Source: VAZQ01 sp963702695 (GTDB taxonomy: Bacteria > Pseudomonadota > Alphaproteobacteria > Rhizobiales > Xanthobacteraceae). Taken from it: DNA of 64,000 nt. Positions 17,260-27,735 of the stretch are shown here, piece by piece (positions within the stretch are counted from its first letter, which is position 1; each line of letters opens with the position of its first letter). The stretch lies in contig CAVPDS010000007.1 of the NCBI GenBank assembly GCA_963702695.1, forward strand, positions 372,001 to 436,000, read 5' to 3'. The position numbers and the translations under genes are program-made. The notes below the pieces were generated by a model. The model made no database searches. It saw only the letters and a program-made list of their open reading frames with translations, and was not told the DNA's origin.

Positions 17260-18402
17260 TCACGCGGAGCCCGCGCGTCCACCCAGGAACTCCCTGACTT
17301 TGCCAAAGAATCCGGCGGATTCAGGGTGTGTTTCCTTGGATGATAATTTCTCGAACTCGGCCAGGAGGTCGCGCTGCTTGCGGGTGAGGTTCTGCGGCGT
17401 CTCGACCATGACCTGGACGTACATGTCGCCGGTCTGGCGCGAGCGCAGCACCGGCATCCCCTTGGTTTGCAGCCGGAAACGACGGCCGGACTGCGTGCCT
17501 TCCGGCACTTTCACCCGAGTCTTGCCACCATCGATGGTCGGCACCTCGAACTCGCCGCCGAGCGCCGCCGTCACCATCGAGATCGGCACCCGGCAATGCA
17601 GGTCGGCGCCATCACGCTGGAAGAATGGATGCGAAGTAAGCGAGAGGAAAATGTAGAGGTCGCCGGCCGGACCGCCGCGCACGCCGGCCTCGCCCTCGCC
17701 GGCCAGCCGGATCCGCGTGCCGTCCTCGACTCCCGAGGGAATGTTGACGGAGAGCGTGCGCTCGCGCGTCTGGCGCCCGGAGCCGGTGCAGGAGGAGCAA
17801 GGGTTGTCGATCACCTGGCCGCGACCCTGGCACATCGGGCAAGTTCGCTCGAGTGTGAAGAAGCCCTGCGCATGGCGGACACGGCCGGCGCCGGCGCAGG
17901 TTGGGCAGGCCTTCGGTTTGGTACCGCTCTTGGCGCCGGAGCCGGAACATGCCTCGCAGGTCACCGAGGTCGGGATGCGCACCTGCGCGCTCTTGCCGGC
18001 GAACGCCTCTTCGAGGCTGATCTCCATGTTGTAGCGCAGGTCCGCGCCGCGCTCGCGTCCGCCGCCGCGTCCGCGCCGCCCGCCGCCCCGGCCGCCGAAC
18101 AGGTCGTCGAAGATATCTGCAAAGGTCGAGGCGAAGTCGTTGCCGAAGCCGCCCGCGGCACCCGCTCCGGCGCCCTGCTCGAAGGCGGCGTGGCCGAAAC
18201 GGTCATAGGCCGCACGCTTGTCGCCGTCCTTGAGGACCTCGTAGGCCTCGTTGATTTCCTTGAATTTGGTCTCGCACGATTTGTCGCTGGGATTACGGTC
18301 GGGATGCCACTTCATCGCGAGCTTGCGGAACGCAGTCTTTACGTCCGTGTCGGTCGCGGTGCGGTCGACTTCCAGGACTTCGTAGTAACAGCGCTTGGCC
18401 AT
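17260..18402 (-). CDS. dnaJ: Chaperone protein DnaJ
   Basis: This 380-residue Hsp40 co-chaperone stimulates DnaK ATPase and delivers substrates. The order is J domain with the HPD tripeptide (MKWHPDRNPSD), a Gly/Phe-rich linker (about 75-125, with unusually Arg/Gly-rich GRGGGRRGRGGG), four zinc-binding repeats (CEACSGSG, CPTCAGAG, CPMCQGRG, CSSCTGSG) and two C-terminal substrate-binding domains. The start MAKRCYYEVL follows a GGAG site; an in-frame upstream GTG adds eleven non-conserved residues. It lies 147 bases after dnaK and shares its orientation. Confidence 0.97.
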   Translation of the reverse strand: MAKRCYYEVLEVDRTATDTDVKTAFRKLAMKWHPDRNPSDKSCETKFKEINEAYEVLKDGDKRAAYDRFGHAAFEQGAGAGAAGGFGNDFASTFADIFDDLFGGRGGGRRGRGGGRERGADLRYNMEISLEEAFAGKSAQVRIPTSVTCEACSGSGAKSGTKPKACPTCAGAGRVRHAQGFFTLERTCPMCQGRGQVIDNPCSSCTGSGRQTRERTLSVNIPSGVEDGTRIRLAGEGEAGVRGGPAGDLYIFLSLTSHPFFQRDGADLHCRVPISMVTAALGGEFEVPTIDGGKTRVKVPEGTQSGRRFRLQTKGMPVLRSRQTGDMYVQVMVETPQNLTRKQRDLLAEFEKLSSKETHPESAGFFGKVREFLGGRAGSA

Positions 18403-18451
18403 CCCCGCTCCCGTCGCTTCTGCCGTCGCCGTCATATCCTAACTGACCTCA

Positions 18452-18504
18452 ATGCGCGATAAACAGATGCGCGATAAACAGACCCCCGGGTCAAGCCCGG
18501 GGGT
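18452..18504. repeat. 15-base tandem duplication abutting a perfect hairpin
   Basis: ATGCGCGATAAACAG is present twice in a row (18452-18466 and 18467-18481) and is directly followed by a hairpin with a perfect 9-base stem (ACCCCCGGG/CCCGGGGGT, 18482-18504). The hairpin core is the widespread CCCGGGTCAAGCCCGGG extragenic element. It sits between dnaK and dnaJ, where an RNA hairpin could lower dnaJ expression relative to dnaK. Confidence 0.75.
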
Positions 18505-18549
18505 GACGATGATGGGGGTTGGCAGGCATGGCGCGCCTCCTGCCCGGCC

Positions 18550-20479
<1,930 letters not shown>

Positions 20480-20783
20480 GGTTCTTCCTCTCTCCTTTGC
20501 AGCAGGCCGGCCGGGCCCAGATGGCACCCGAATGAAGGACTGCGGCGCTACCGCGAAGGCCCTCGTCCGACCCCTCAATACACATTAAACGCCGCCCCCA
20601 TGCGGCGCCTTCGCTCATATAGGAGGGGCAACAGGGGCCGCAAGGCGGAAGTGCTTCAGGGAGCACCGAAAATGCGAGCATCGCGCGCCCTCGGGGGTGC
20701 CCGGTTTGGTTAACCCGCGGGTCCGGCACCTCCGGTGCGGCGAGGGCGTGTCGCGAAATCAGCGGTCCGCCGCGGCGCGTCGC
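20480..20783. other. Upstream region of dnaK, 304 bases without a gene
   Basis: The stretch between the dnaK start and the stop of the next minus-strand gene holds the dnaK leader (about 130 bases) and its heat-shock promoter at 20616-20644. A GC-rich hairpin-prone segment (CGCCGCCCCCATGCGGCG) lies within the leader at 20590-20607. No open frame here has coding character. Confidence 0.6.
20616..20644 (-). promoter_or_regulatory. RpoH (sigma-32)-type promoter of dnaK
   Basis: On the minus strand CTTG (20644-20641) is separated by exactly 17 bases from CCTATATG (20623-20616). This matches the alphaproteobacterial RpoH consensus as known for heat-shock genes (CTTG, 17-18 bases, CYTATNT). It lies about 137 bases before the dnaK start codon, leaving a leader of roughly 130 bases. 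Confidence 0.75.
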
Positions 20784-21317
20784 TCAACTCCCCTGCCGGA
20801 CGCTGAGTTTCAGCCAGCGGGTGTGGTCCCCCGCTTGCACGTTCTGCAGCGAAAGCGTCGCCTCGCCCACGGGTATCGCGACGCTCTCCGCCCGTCCGAG
20901 ATAAACGGCATAGCCGCCGGTGCGGTCCGGCGCCGGGCGCGGCGGCACGGCATCAGCCCGCAAGATCACATTCTGAGCCGGGGCCTGCATGTCGGCGATA
21001 TTGGCGATCAAGACGCCCGTCGCGCCGTCGGGCGATTCCTGCAACGCCCAGCGCAGGAAGCTTGCGGCGATGTCGCGCGCAAATAGCGCGTTCGATCCAT
21101 CGACAAAGCTACGGTCGATCCACAACTGCGCCTCGACAGCGTTTTCCTGCCCATCGAGGAGAACGTCGAGCCGCACGAGGGGGCGGAAGGCTGGGCCGGA
21201 CGGCCGAAAGCTTTGGCATGTCATGCCTGGCGCCGATGAGGTCGGCTCGCCATCGGGCTCAAGGTTGAACCAGGAGAAGAAGTCGCTTTTCCGTTCGTCG
21301 CTCAGGCTTTTGCGCAT
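20784..21317 (-). CDS. Hypothetical protein encoded downstream of the TIR gene
   Basis: This 177-residue protein has no signal peptide, no membrane segment and no domain I recognise. The N-terminal part is polar (MRKSLSDERKSDFFSWFNLE), the middle is acidic with LVRLDVLLDGQENAVEAQLW, and the C-terminal half has beta-like alternation (GYAVYLGRAESVAIPVG, ATLSLQNVQAGDHTRWLKL). It starts 54 bases after the TIR gene on the same strand, so co-transcription is likely and it may be a partner or regulator of the TIR protein. That link is inference from position only. Confidence 0.6.
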   Translation of the reverse strand: MRKSLSDERKSDFFSWFNLEPDGEPTSSAPGMTCQSFRPSGPAFRPLVRLDVLLDGQENAVEAQLWIDRSFVDGSNALFARDIAASFLRWALQESPDGATGVLIANIADMQAPAQNVILRADAVPPRPAPDRTGGYAVYLGRAESVAIPVGEATLSLQNVQAGDHTRWLKLSVRQGS

Positions 21318-21371
21318 CGATACAATTCCGAATGGTCAGTTCAGCGAAGTGAGCGAGGCGGCGATCCAGCC

Positions 21372-23127
21372 TCACGCGATACCGGTCGGCCGCTGCGCAC
21401 CGCGCATCGCGAGCCGCAACAGGCTGTCGAAGTGGTGCGCCTTGAGCCATGGCGGCGGCGTCGGCGCGTCGGGCTCCAAAAACACCGGCATGACGTCGGG
21501 ACGATCGTCCCCCGATGCCGCCTGCCGTTCCAGCGCGTATCGCGTTTCCCGCTCGACCCACTGCGATTGGGCCGCGCTTGTGGTCCAGAACAGCAGGAAC
21601 AGATCGCAATCGTCGATCGCTTCGTGCAGCCGGCGCTCCCATTTTTCCATCGCCCGCAGCGACGCGATGTCCTGGAAATATCTGATGCCGAGCGCGTCCA
21701 GCAATTGCGCGTAGGTGAGCACCTTCGCTCGGTCTTCGTGCGAATGCGACAGGAAGGCATGGCGGTAGCGCTGCGCCGCTTCACCCACCAGTTCGGGTTC
21801 GCCCGCTTGTTCTTCGACTGTGACTTTCAGGCTGAAGCGGAGCACGCCCACCGGCGCCGAATTCGACAAGAATTCGCGCTTTGACCATGCAGGAGCGGCC
21901 GGCCCGTTCCCGGGGCAGCGTCACCATGAACTGACATGAGCGCGGGTCGCCGCGCCAGATCACCGATTGGCTGGGCTCGTCGACGACGGCTTCCGCGGCG
22001 TCCAGGATCACATCGATGCGCTGGCCGCGGTTGACTTCCACCGCCAGCGTGGCGATGCCGCGACGCGCCGCGTCCGGGTCGGCTTCGGCTGCGAGTGCGG
22101 CCGCGGCGGGAGCATCCGTTGGCGCATGCAGAAAAATCTGCACCAGCACATCGTCGCCGGCGCACCCCGCAGCCGGCGCAAACGCGCTGGCCTCGACGAG
22201 ATCGCGCACAGAAGGAGACCCGGGGCTCGGCGGCAGCGCCGGCGTTGCGGCAAGTCCGAGCCATTTCAGCAGGCCGGATGCGGCGAGCACGAGCTCATGG
22301 CGATACACATAGCCGGCCGCTCCCAGCACCACCGCTGCGCCAAGCAGAAGCGCCCAGCCTCTGCCGCCGCGCGTAGCTGACGGCGACGGGATCGGATAGG
22401 ACGGCGCTCCGACCGAGCTAGCGCGCTCATGCATCTCCGATGGAAACCCAGGTTCGGCGGGCCACGACATTGCAGGCGGCGGCAATTCCGAGGGAGACAT
22501 ACCCGCCGACCGCCGGCCGGCGACCGCGACATTGCGCCAAACCGCTTCCGCGGGCTGCAGCCGCTTGCGCATCAATGCCGCGATCGGCAGCGGCGCAACG
22601 CGCGGTCTTGATCGCGAGGCTGACATCGAGGCCGCTGCGCCCGTAGGCAGCGATCTCACCGGTGGGGCCGACGCGGGGCGTGGCCCCCGGTCCAAGAAGG
22701 GTCCCAGGCGTCTCAGCAGGCGTTCGATCCCGAGATCGAGGTCTCCGTCCGGATCGAGCAAAACAGCTTGGTGAAAAGCGAGGTGGCGTACCGGCGGCGG
22801 AAGATCATCGGGACGCGGCATGTGCGCGGAACCAATGAGGACCGGCATGACGGGAACGTCGCGCGCGATGAGCCGGGCTAGTTCCGATGTCGTCAAATCG
22901 TCCGGCGTGCGAATTCGATCAAGCCAGTCCGGGCTGATGATGATCAGCGCAAGATCGGTCGCGTTGATTTCATCAGCGCTCAGGTGACCCACACTAGAGG
23001 GCAGCACGGGGTCGCCGGCCCAGAGGCACCTAATCTCGTCCCCGTAGCGCGGCCGAATGCGATCAAGGAGGCGCGGGACGACGTCACCCGCCCGCGGTCC
23101 TCGGCCAGAAATGAAGACATTCAGCAT
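21372..23127 (-). pseudogene. Membrane protein with two TIR-like domains, interrupted by one apparent +1 frameshift
   Basis: Read through a single extra base at about 21873-21879, this is one protein of about 580 residues. Order: N-terminal TIR-like domain (LNVFISGRGPR to about residue 140, with VPVMPVLIGSAHMPRPDDLP), a Pro/Ser-rich linker, one transmembrane segment (GWALLLGAAVVLGAAGYVYR), a beta-rich middle domain (VQIFLHAPTDAPAAAALAAE, SVIWRGDPRSCQFMVTLP), and a C-terminal TIR domain (HAFLSHSHEDR, YFQDIASLRAMEKWE, LFLLFWTTSAAQSQWVERE). The C-terminal domain keeps the WxxxE pattern whose glutamate is catalytic in NAD-cleaving TIR enzymes; the N-terminal one lacks it. The frame break falls between VKA and LSNSAPVGVLRF. 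The start MLNVFISG is tentative; a GTG five codons upstream is possible. Confidence 0.75.
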
Positions 23128-23314
23128 CGGACGTGACCGCACCAGAACAGGTTACGTAAGCTCGCTTGGTCACGAGCCAAGGCTGGCTCCCCAATGGGCC
23201 CAGACGCCCCAATATTGGTTATCGACCATGAAGCCGAAGGCAAGCGCTTCGTGGCACATTTGCCGTCACTGCCGGCAGAGCCGCGCAGCGTCGGCCAGTC
23301 CTTCCTGCGCAAGC

Positions 23315-23341
23315 AGATGGCCGGCGCGAGGCCGGCCATCT
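23315..23341. repeat. Inverted repeat downstream of the secreted-protein cluster
   Basis: AGATGGCCGG and CCGGCCATCT form a perfect 10-base stem with a 7-base loop. It lies about 55 bases beyond the stop of the last gene in the 23396-28329 cluster, in the 268-base gap before the TIR gene start. No T run follows on either strand, so it may be a 3' stabiliser or factor-dependent terminator. Nothing else was recognised in the gap. Confidence 0.55.
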
Positions 23342-23395
23342 GGGTCAGGCTGAGTGAGGTCTAGCAGGATCGGCGGCGTCAGCCGTTGAGGGTTG

Positions 23396-24910
23396 TCAAT
23401 TTCCCCGCACCAGCCCGACGGTGCTGCTGGGCTTGAGCTCGCCAACGCGGCCGTCCGCCGTCACCTCGAACGCGAAATGGAATGCCGGCAGGTCCTCGCC
23501 CGGGTGATCGTCGTAATAGGTGAGCTGCGGGATGCGGAAATTGTTCGGGCGGGTCTCCAGGCCTTTGTAGATGCCGGGATAGAGATCGATGAAATGCCAG
23601 CCCGGTGAGCCGGTCGCCTTGATGAACAGTTCGACGTCGCCCTGACTGTTGAAGGCGCAGGCATAACCATTATAGGCGTTGTCGTAGACCAGATGGACGA
23701 TGTTGGCGGTTTCGGTCCAGCCCACGCCCTTGAGATGGATGGTGAAGGTCGTGCCGGCCGGCCCGCGCGTCACATCCATCGGGAAGGCGGTCGCCTTGAT
23801 CCAGAACGTTCCGGTCTTCTTGGTCTCTTCGCCGGTCGCGACCCAGAGCCCATGCGCGCCGCCGAGATCGTCGGGCACGTTGAACTTGAACTCGGCGCGG
23901 CCGGCGCCGTCAGCCTTCGCCTCGGCGACTTCTTTTGATGATTCCTCCCAGCCCTGCCCGGTCATGCGGTTGCCGATGACGCGCGTCCAGTTGAGCTTGT
24001 AGGTTTTGCCCGGCTCCAACCCTTCGCTGCGGACCGAAGCCGGTTCACCGACGCCGCCGAAGCGCGGCGACGCCGCCAGTTCCCCCTGCGGCGGCAGCAC
24101 GCGCACGTTGGTCTGCGCCTGCTGCGCGGGCGGCGGCGGCAGCACCGGCGCGCCTTCAGTCACCGTGAACGGGATCGCCCAGCGCGGACGGTCCGGCTCG
24201 GGATTCTGTTGCATATTGCGGTAGGGGAACGTCAGTTCGCCGTGGATCACTTCGAGGATATGCGTACCGGGCGTGCCGGTGGCCGGGATCGTGAAGGTCG
24301 CCTGGCCGTGCGTGGTGATCGACGACATCCAGCCGGTGAAGTGGTTGTCGTAGAGCAACTCCCACGAGTTGAACAGCGAGCGCCAGCCGATGCCTTTGAC
24401 GGTGACGGTGATGGGCGTACCGACCGGTCCGCTCTTCGGCGAGATATCGACCGTCATGTCGACGGAGAAGCCGACCTGCGTGAACATCCGGTCCGGCTGC
24501 TGCAGTACGATGTCATGCACGAAGCCGAAATCCTCCGGCGCGGCGAAGCTCGCGGTCAGCCGGCCCGCGGCGTCGGATTTGACCTTGGCCACCAGGTAGG
24601 CAACCGGCTTGTATTCGCGGCCATGATATTCGGACTCGGTGACCTTCCAGTGCCCGTTGACGGTGCGCCAGATGAGCTGGAATTCCTGGTTCGGCGGCAG
24701 CTTCGACGCCGTGATCTGCAGTGGCGTGCCGGCCGGACCGTGATCCGGCACCACGTCAAGCGTTCCGACGAAACCGTCCTTGGGTTCGGCGAGCGGGATT
24801 TCAGGGCCTAACGCTGCAGCGGGCGCCGCCATCGACTGTGCCTGGCAGAACAGCGACAACGCAAAGAACGCGCAAGCCAGACCGGCCAGCCGGCCGCTGC
24901 GGATCACCAT
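23396..24910 (-). CDS. Large secreted protein of the two-family cluster, copy 2 (IPT/TIG-like repeats)
   Basis: This 504-residue protein has a Sec signal peptide (about 1-29) and a mature part made of repeated beta-sandwich-like units of the form GPxGTP...(15-25)...W: VVPDHGPAGTPLQITASKLP, SPKSGPVGTPITVTVKGIGW, a third after RFGGVGEPASV, and VTRGPAGTTFTIHLKGVGW. Conserved tags are THILEVIHGE, PYRNMQQ, PGWHFIDLYPGIYKG and DHPGEDLPAFHFAFEV. It is a full-length paralogue of the gene at 25699-27186. I recognise no named family; an extracellular or periplasmic binding or matrix role is possible. ATG 24910 follows AAGGTGA; an upstream GTG is less likely. Confidence 0.75.
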   Translation of the reverse strand: MVIRSGRLAGLACAFFALSLFCQAQSMAAPAAALGPEIPLAEPKDGFVGTLDVVPDHGPAGTPLQITASKLPPNQEFQLIWRTVNGHWKVTESEYHGREYKPVAYLVAKVKSDAAGRLTASFAAPEDFGFVHDIVLQQPDRMFTQVGFSVDMTVDISPKSGPVGTPITVTVKGIGWRSLFNSWELLYDNHFTGWMSSITTHGQATFTIPATGTPGTHILEVIHGELTFPYRNMQQNPEPDRPRWAIPFTVTEGAPVLPPPPAQQAQTNVRVLPPQGELAASPRFGGVGEPASVRSEGLEPGKTYKLNWTRVIGNRMTGQGWEESSKEVAEAKADGAGRAEFKFNVPDDLGGAHGLWVATGEETKKTGTFWIKATAFPMDVTRGPAGTTFTIHLKGVGWTETANIVHLVYDNAYNGYACAFNSQGDVELFIKATGSPGWHFIDLYPGIYKGLETRPNNFRIPQLTYYDDHPGEDLPAFHFAFEVTADGRVGELKPSSTVGLVRGN

Positions 24911-24940
24911 GACGCTCACCTTGCGACGTTACAGACTTAC

Positions 24941-25064
24941 TGCTTCGTAGATATTCTGCTTCGTAGATATTCGTCATTGCCGGGCTTGACCCGGCAGTCC
25001 ATCGCCTTCGGAAAAAAGCTTCCTTACGAAGGGGATGGATGCCCGGGTCGAGCCCGGGCATGAC
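24941..25064. repeat. 16-base tandem duplication abutting a large palindromic element
   Basis: TGCTTCGTAGATATTC occurs twice in a row (24941-24956, 24957-24972). Immediately after it comes a 92-base element (24973-25064) whose ends are inverted copies: GTCATTGCCGGGCTTGACCC at the left and, reversed, GTCATGCCCGGGCTCGACCC at the right. Each end also folds on itself. The element interrupts the otherwise tight spacing between two genes of the secreted-protein cluster. Confidence 0.8.
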
Positions 25065-25089
25065 GGATCAGTCTTTATGAAGCTTGGTA

Positions 25090-25590
25090 TTACTGCTTCG
25101 CGGCCGCAATCGCCGGCTCGCCCGCGATGATGGTGAGCTCTGTGCTGTCGCGCTTGAACGGCTCCCAGGTGTGCTCGACGCCGTCCATCGTGGTGGCGAC
25201 CACCTTGTAGCCGAGCGAGCCAGTCGGGAAGTCAGCCGGAATGTCCCAGTGCAGCGACCAGAAGTGATCCGTCGGCGGACGGCCGTGTCCACCGAACTTT
25301 GCCGGGAGCTTCTGACCGTTGCCGAGCACGACGACCACGCTTTTGACCATCTTGTCGTCGGCGTTGGCGCCGGTATCGCCATCAAGCACCCGGATGCGCC
25401 AGGCAACCGCTTCCTTGCGCTTGTACTGGTTGTTGAGCACGCAGAACGGGCCCTGCTGGCCTGCCAGCGCATGGCGAACGATGTCGCCTTCGAAAAACAC
25501 CCGCTTGGTCGCCTGCTGGGCCTGCGCACTGCCGGCAAAGCCGAAAACCGCGAGCGACAACGCGACGGCGGATGTCGTCAAAATCTTCAT
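25090..25590 (-). CDS. Small secreted protein of the two-family cluster, copy 3
   Basis: This 166-residue protein has a Sec signal peptide (MKILTTSAVALSLAVFGFAG, cleavage probably after AQA at residue 24). The mature part shares with its two paralogues the motifs FFEGDIVR, GPFCVLNNQYKRKE, DHFWSLHWDIPADFPTGSLGYK and TWEPFK, and has one conserved cysteine. It looks like a single beta-sandwich domain. The start follows AGGGAGAAGGGCGCC, a strong ribosome site, and a leader hairpin lies 19 bases upstream. It precedes the large copy 2 gene, separated by an inserted repeat. No known function. Confidence 0.75.
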   Translation of the reverse strand: MKILTTSAVALSLAVFGFAGSAQAQQATKRVFFEGDIVRHALAGQQGPFCVLNNQYKRKEAVAWRIRVLDGDTGANADDKMVKSVVVVLGNGQKLPAKFGGHGRPPTDHFWSLHWDIPADFPTGSLGYKVVATTMDGVEHTWEPFKRDSTELTIIAGEPAIAAAKQ

Positions 25591-25609
25591 GGCGCCCTTC
25601 TCCCTTGGA

Positions 25610-25628
25610 GGATGCCTTCGCGGCATCC
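25610..25628 (-). promoter_or_regulatory. Leader hairpin upstream of small secreted protein copy 3
   Basis: In mRNA sense the sequence GGATGCCGCGAAGGCATCC forms a 7-base stem with a 5-base loop, 19 bases before the start codon and immediately before the AAGGGAGAAGGGCGCC ribosome-binding segment. The same position before the paralogue at 27207-27716 carries GGGTGCCGCGTCGGCACCC, with an A-U pair replaced by G-C. Conserved spacing plus a compensatory change argues for a functional RNA element, though both could also descend from one duplication. Confidence 0.55.
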
Positions 25629-25698
25629 TTTTTGAACTATGTTCGATCATACCCTCGCCGGGCCCCGGCGAAAAGCGGTTGTTTCAACCTGCGCGCCG

Positions 25699-27186
25699 CT
25701 ATTGCGCACTCGCGGCGCGCATGCCGGGCGTCACCTCGAACGCGAAGTGGAAGGCCGGGAGGTCCTCGCCCGGATGGTCCTTCTCGAAGGTGAGCTGCGG
25801 CAGGCGGTAATTGAACGGGTGAGTCTCCTTGCCCTTGTAGATCGCGGGATAGAGATCGATGAAATGCCAGCCCGGCTCACCGGTCGCCTGCATGAAGATC
25901 TCGATGTCGCCCTGGCTGTTGAAGCCGCAGGCGTAGCCGCTGATGGCGTTGTCATAGGTCAGCGTGTAGATGTTGGCAGTCTCGCTCCAGCCGGTTCCCT
26001 TGAGGTGGATCTTGAAGGTCGTGCCGTCGGGTCCGCGCGTCACATCGAGCGGGAAGGCGGTCGGGGCGATCCAGAACGTGCCTGTCTTCTTCACGCCGCC
26101 CGCAGCTTCAGCCATCAGGCCATGCGAGCCGCCAAGATCGTCCGGCGCCTTGAAGTGGAATTCGACATTCCCCGCCGCATCCGCCTTGGCTTCGGCGATC
26201 ACGCGGCCTTGCTCTTCCCAGCCGCCGCCATTGATGCGATTGCCGGTAACAGTGTTCCAGTGCAGCGGCACGATCTTGCCGGGCTCAAAGCCAGAGCCGT
26301 TGACGGTGACCGGTTGTTCGATGCCGGAGAAGACCGGCGTCGCGGCCAGTTCTCCCTGCGGCGGCAGCATGCGCACGGCCCTCTGAGCCTGCTCGGATAC
26401 CGGCGGCGGAAGCACCGGATCACCGGGCGTAATGTTGAAGGCGAGCTTGAACTGGGGCCGGTCCGGCGCCGGCGACTGCTGCATGTTTCGATAAGGCGAT
26501 CCGAACTCGGTGTGGATCACCTCCAAGATATGCGTTCCGACGTGGCCGGTTGCGGGAATGGTAAAGCGCGCGGTCCCACCGGTCGTCACCGTAGACATGA
26601 AGCCGGTGTATTTGTTGTCGTAGACAAGGACATAGCTCGCTTCGAGATAGCGCCAGCCAATACCTTGCACCTCCACCGGGATCGGCATCCCGAGCGGGCC
26701 GCTGTCGGCAAGAAGCTTGACCGTCATGTCGATGCTGAACGCGGTCTTGGTAAGGAGGCGGCTGCCTTGCTGCAGCACAACGTCGTGGCCGAAGCCGTAA
26801 TCCTCCGGCGCGGCAAAGGACGCCGAGACCTTCCCGGCCTTGTCGCTCTTCACGATCGCGATCCGATAGGCGATCGGATCGTATTCGCGCCCCAAATATT
26901 CGGCGATGGTGGTTTTCCACTTGCCGGTCACTGTGGTCCAGACGAGCTGGAATTCCTGCTCAGCCGGAAAGCCTTCGCCGGTCACGGTTATGGGGGTGCC
27001 CACCGGCCCGTGGTTGGGCGTCACTTTCAATTGCCCGACGAAGCCTCCGGACGGCTCTCCTACGTCCACCTTCGGCCCGAAGGCGGACGCGGGCGAAGCC
27101 GCGCCCGCGCCGCGGGGCGCCAGTGAAACAACAAAGATCGCGCAGACAAACGCGATCGTCCGTCCAAATCTGCCGCCAGGCATCAT
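25699..27186 (-). CDS. Large secreted protein of the two-family cluster, copy 1 (IPT/TIG-like repeats)
   Basis: This 495-residue protein has a Sec signal peptide (about 1-29, ending GAGA). Its mature part aligns end to end with the protein at 23396-24910: VTPNHGPVGTPITVTGEGFP, ADSGPLGMPIPVEVQGIGW, IEQPVTVNGSGFEPGK and VTRGPDGTTFKIHLKGTGW mark four sandwich-like units; THILEVIHTE, PYRNMQQ, PGWHFIDLYPAIYKG and DHPGEDLPAFHFAFEV are shared tags. It starts 20 bases after the small copy 2 gene, so the two are one operon. Function is unknown; a cell-surface or periplasmic role follows from the signal peptide only. Confidence 0.78.
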   Translation of the reverse strand: MMPGGRFGRTIAFVCAIFVVSLAPRGAGAASPASAFGPKVDVGEPSGGFVGQLKVTPNHGPVGTPITVTGEGFPAEQEFQLVWTTVTGKWKTTIAEYLGREYDPIAYRIAIVKSDKAGKVSASFAAPEDYGFGHDVVLQQGSRLLTKTAFSIDMTVKLLADSGPLGMPIPVEVQGIGWRYLEASYVLVYDNKYTGFMSTVTTGGTARFTIPATGHVGTHILEVIHTEFGSPYRNMQQSPAPDRPQFKLAFNITPGDPVLPPPVSEQAQRAVRMLPPQGELAATPVFSGIEQPVTVNGSGFEPGKIVPLHWNTVTGNRINGGGWEEQGRVIAEAKADAAGNVEFHFKAPDDLGGSHGLMAEAAGGVKKTGTFWIAPTAFPLDVTRGPDGTTFKIHLKGTGWSETANIYTLTYDNAISGYACGFNSQGDIEIFMQATGEPGWHFIDLYPAIYKGKETHPFNYRLPQLTFEKDHPGEDLPAFHFAFEVTPGMRAASAQ

Positions 27187-27206
27187 GGTCGCCCCTTAGC
27201 TTCGGG

Positions 27207-27716
27207 TTACTGTTTCGGTGCCGCGGGCGGCGCCTTGATCTCGATCGCGCCCTCGACCACCTGCAACTGCGAGGTCTTGGTCTTGAACGGTGCCCAGGTC
27301 GCCGTTGAGCCATCATTCGCCGTCGCGGTGGCCTTATAGGCAAAGGCGCCGTTCGGATAGTTCGCCGGGATGACCCAGATTGCGGTCCAGAAATGATCCT
27401 GCGCGTCGCCGCGCGGCGGATGCTGGCCAAACTGCGCATTCAGCTTCTGGCCATCCGGCAATTCGACCGTGAGGCTCTTGAGGCCGTCCTTTTCCAGATC
27501 TTTGCCGCTGGCATCCGCGATGCGGAAGCGGAAGACGACCTTCTCAAGATGCTTGAACTGGTTGTTCAGCACACAGAACGGACCGGGTGCACCCGCTTGC
27601 GCACCGCGCACCATATCGCCTTCGAAGAACAACTTGGCCTGCTGCGCCTGCGCGCCGCCGGTGAAACCCAGGATCGATGCCGACAACGCCAACGCAGAGA
27701 ATGTCAGGATTTTCAT
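27207..27716 (-). CDS. Small secreted protein of the two-family cluster, copy 2
   Basis: This 169-residue protein has a signal peptide (MKILTFSALALSASILGFTG, cleavage after AQA). Shared motifs are FFEGDMVR, GPFCVLNNQFK, QDHFWTAIWVIPANYPNG and WAPFKTK; the tail is Ala/Pro-rich. The single cysteine is conserved in all three copies. It is followed at 20 bases by the large copy 1 gene. The start is set by AGGGAGAAGGGCGCT directly upstream, the same context as copy 3, and a matching leader hairpin lies 19 bases before the ATG. No domain of known function was recognised. Confidence 0.76.
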   Translation of the reverse strand: MKILTFSALALSASILGFTGGAQAQQAKLFFEGDMVRGAQAGAPGPFCVLNNQFKHLEKVVFRFRIADASGKDLEKDGLKSLTVELPDGQKLNAQFGQHPPRGDAQDHFWTAIWVIPANYPNGAFAYKATATANDGSTATWAPFKTKTSQLQVVEGAIEIKAPPAAPKQ

Positions 27717-27735
27717 AGCGCCCTTCTCCCTTGCA

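Noticed and set aside
23143..23395. Possible small gene on the plus strand between the TIR gene and the secreted cluster
   Set aside because: Open frames there lack a ribosome site and recognisable composition; an inverted repeat explains part of the gap.
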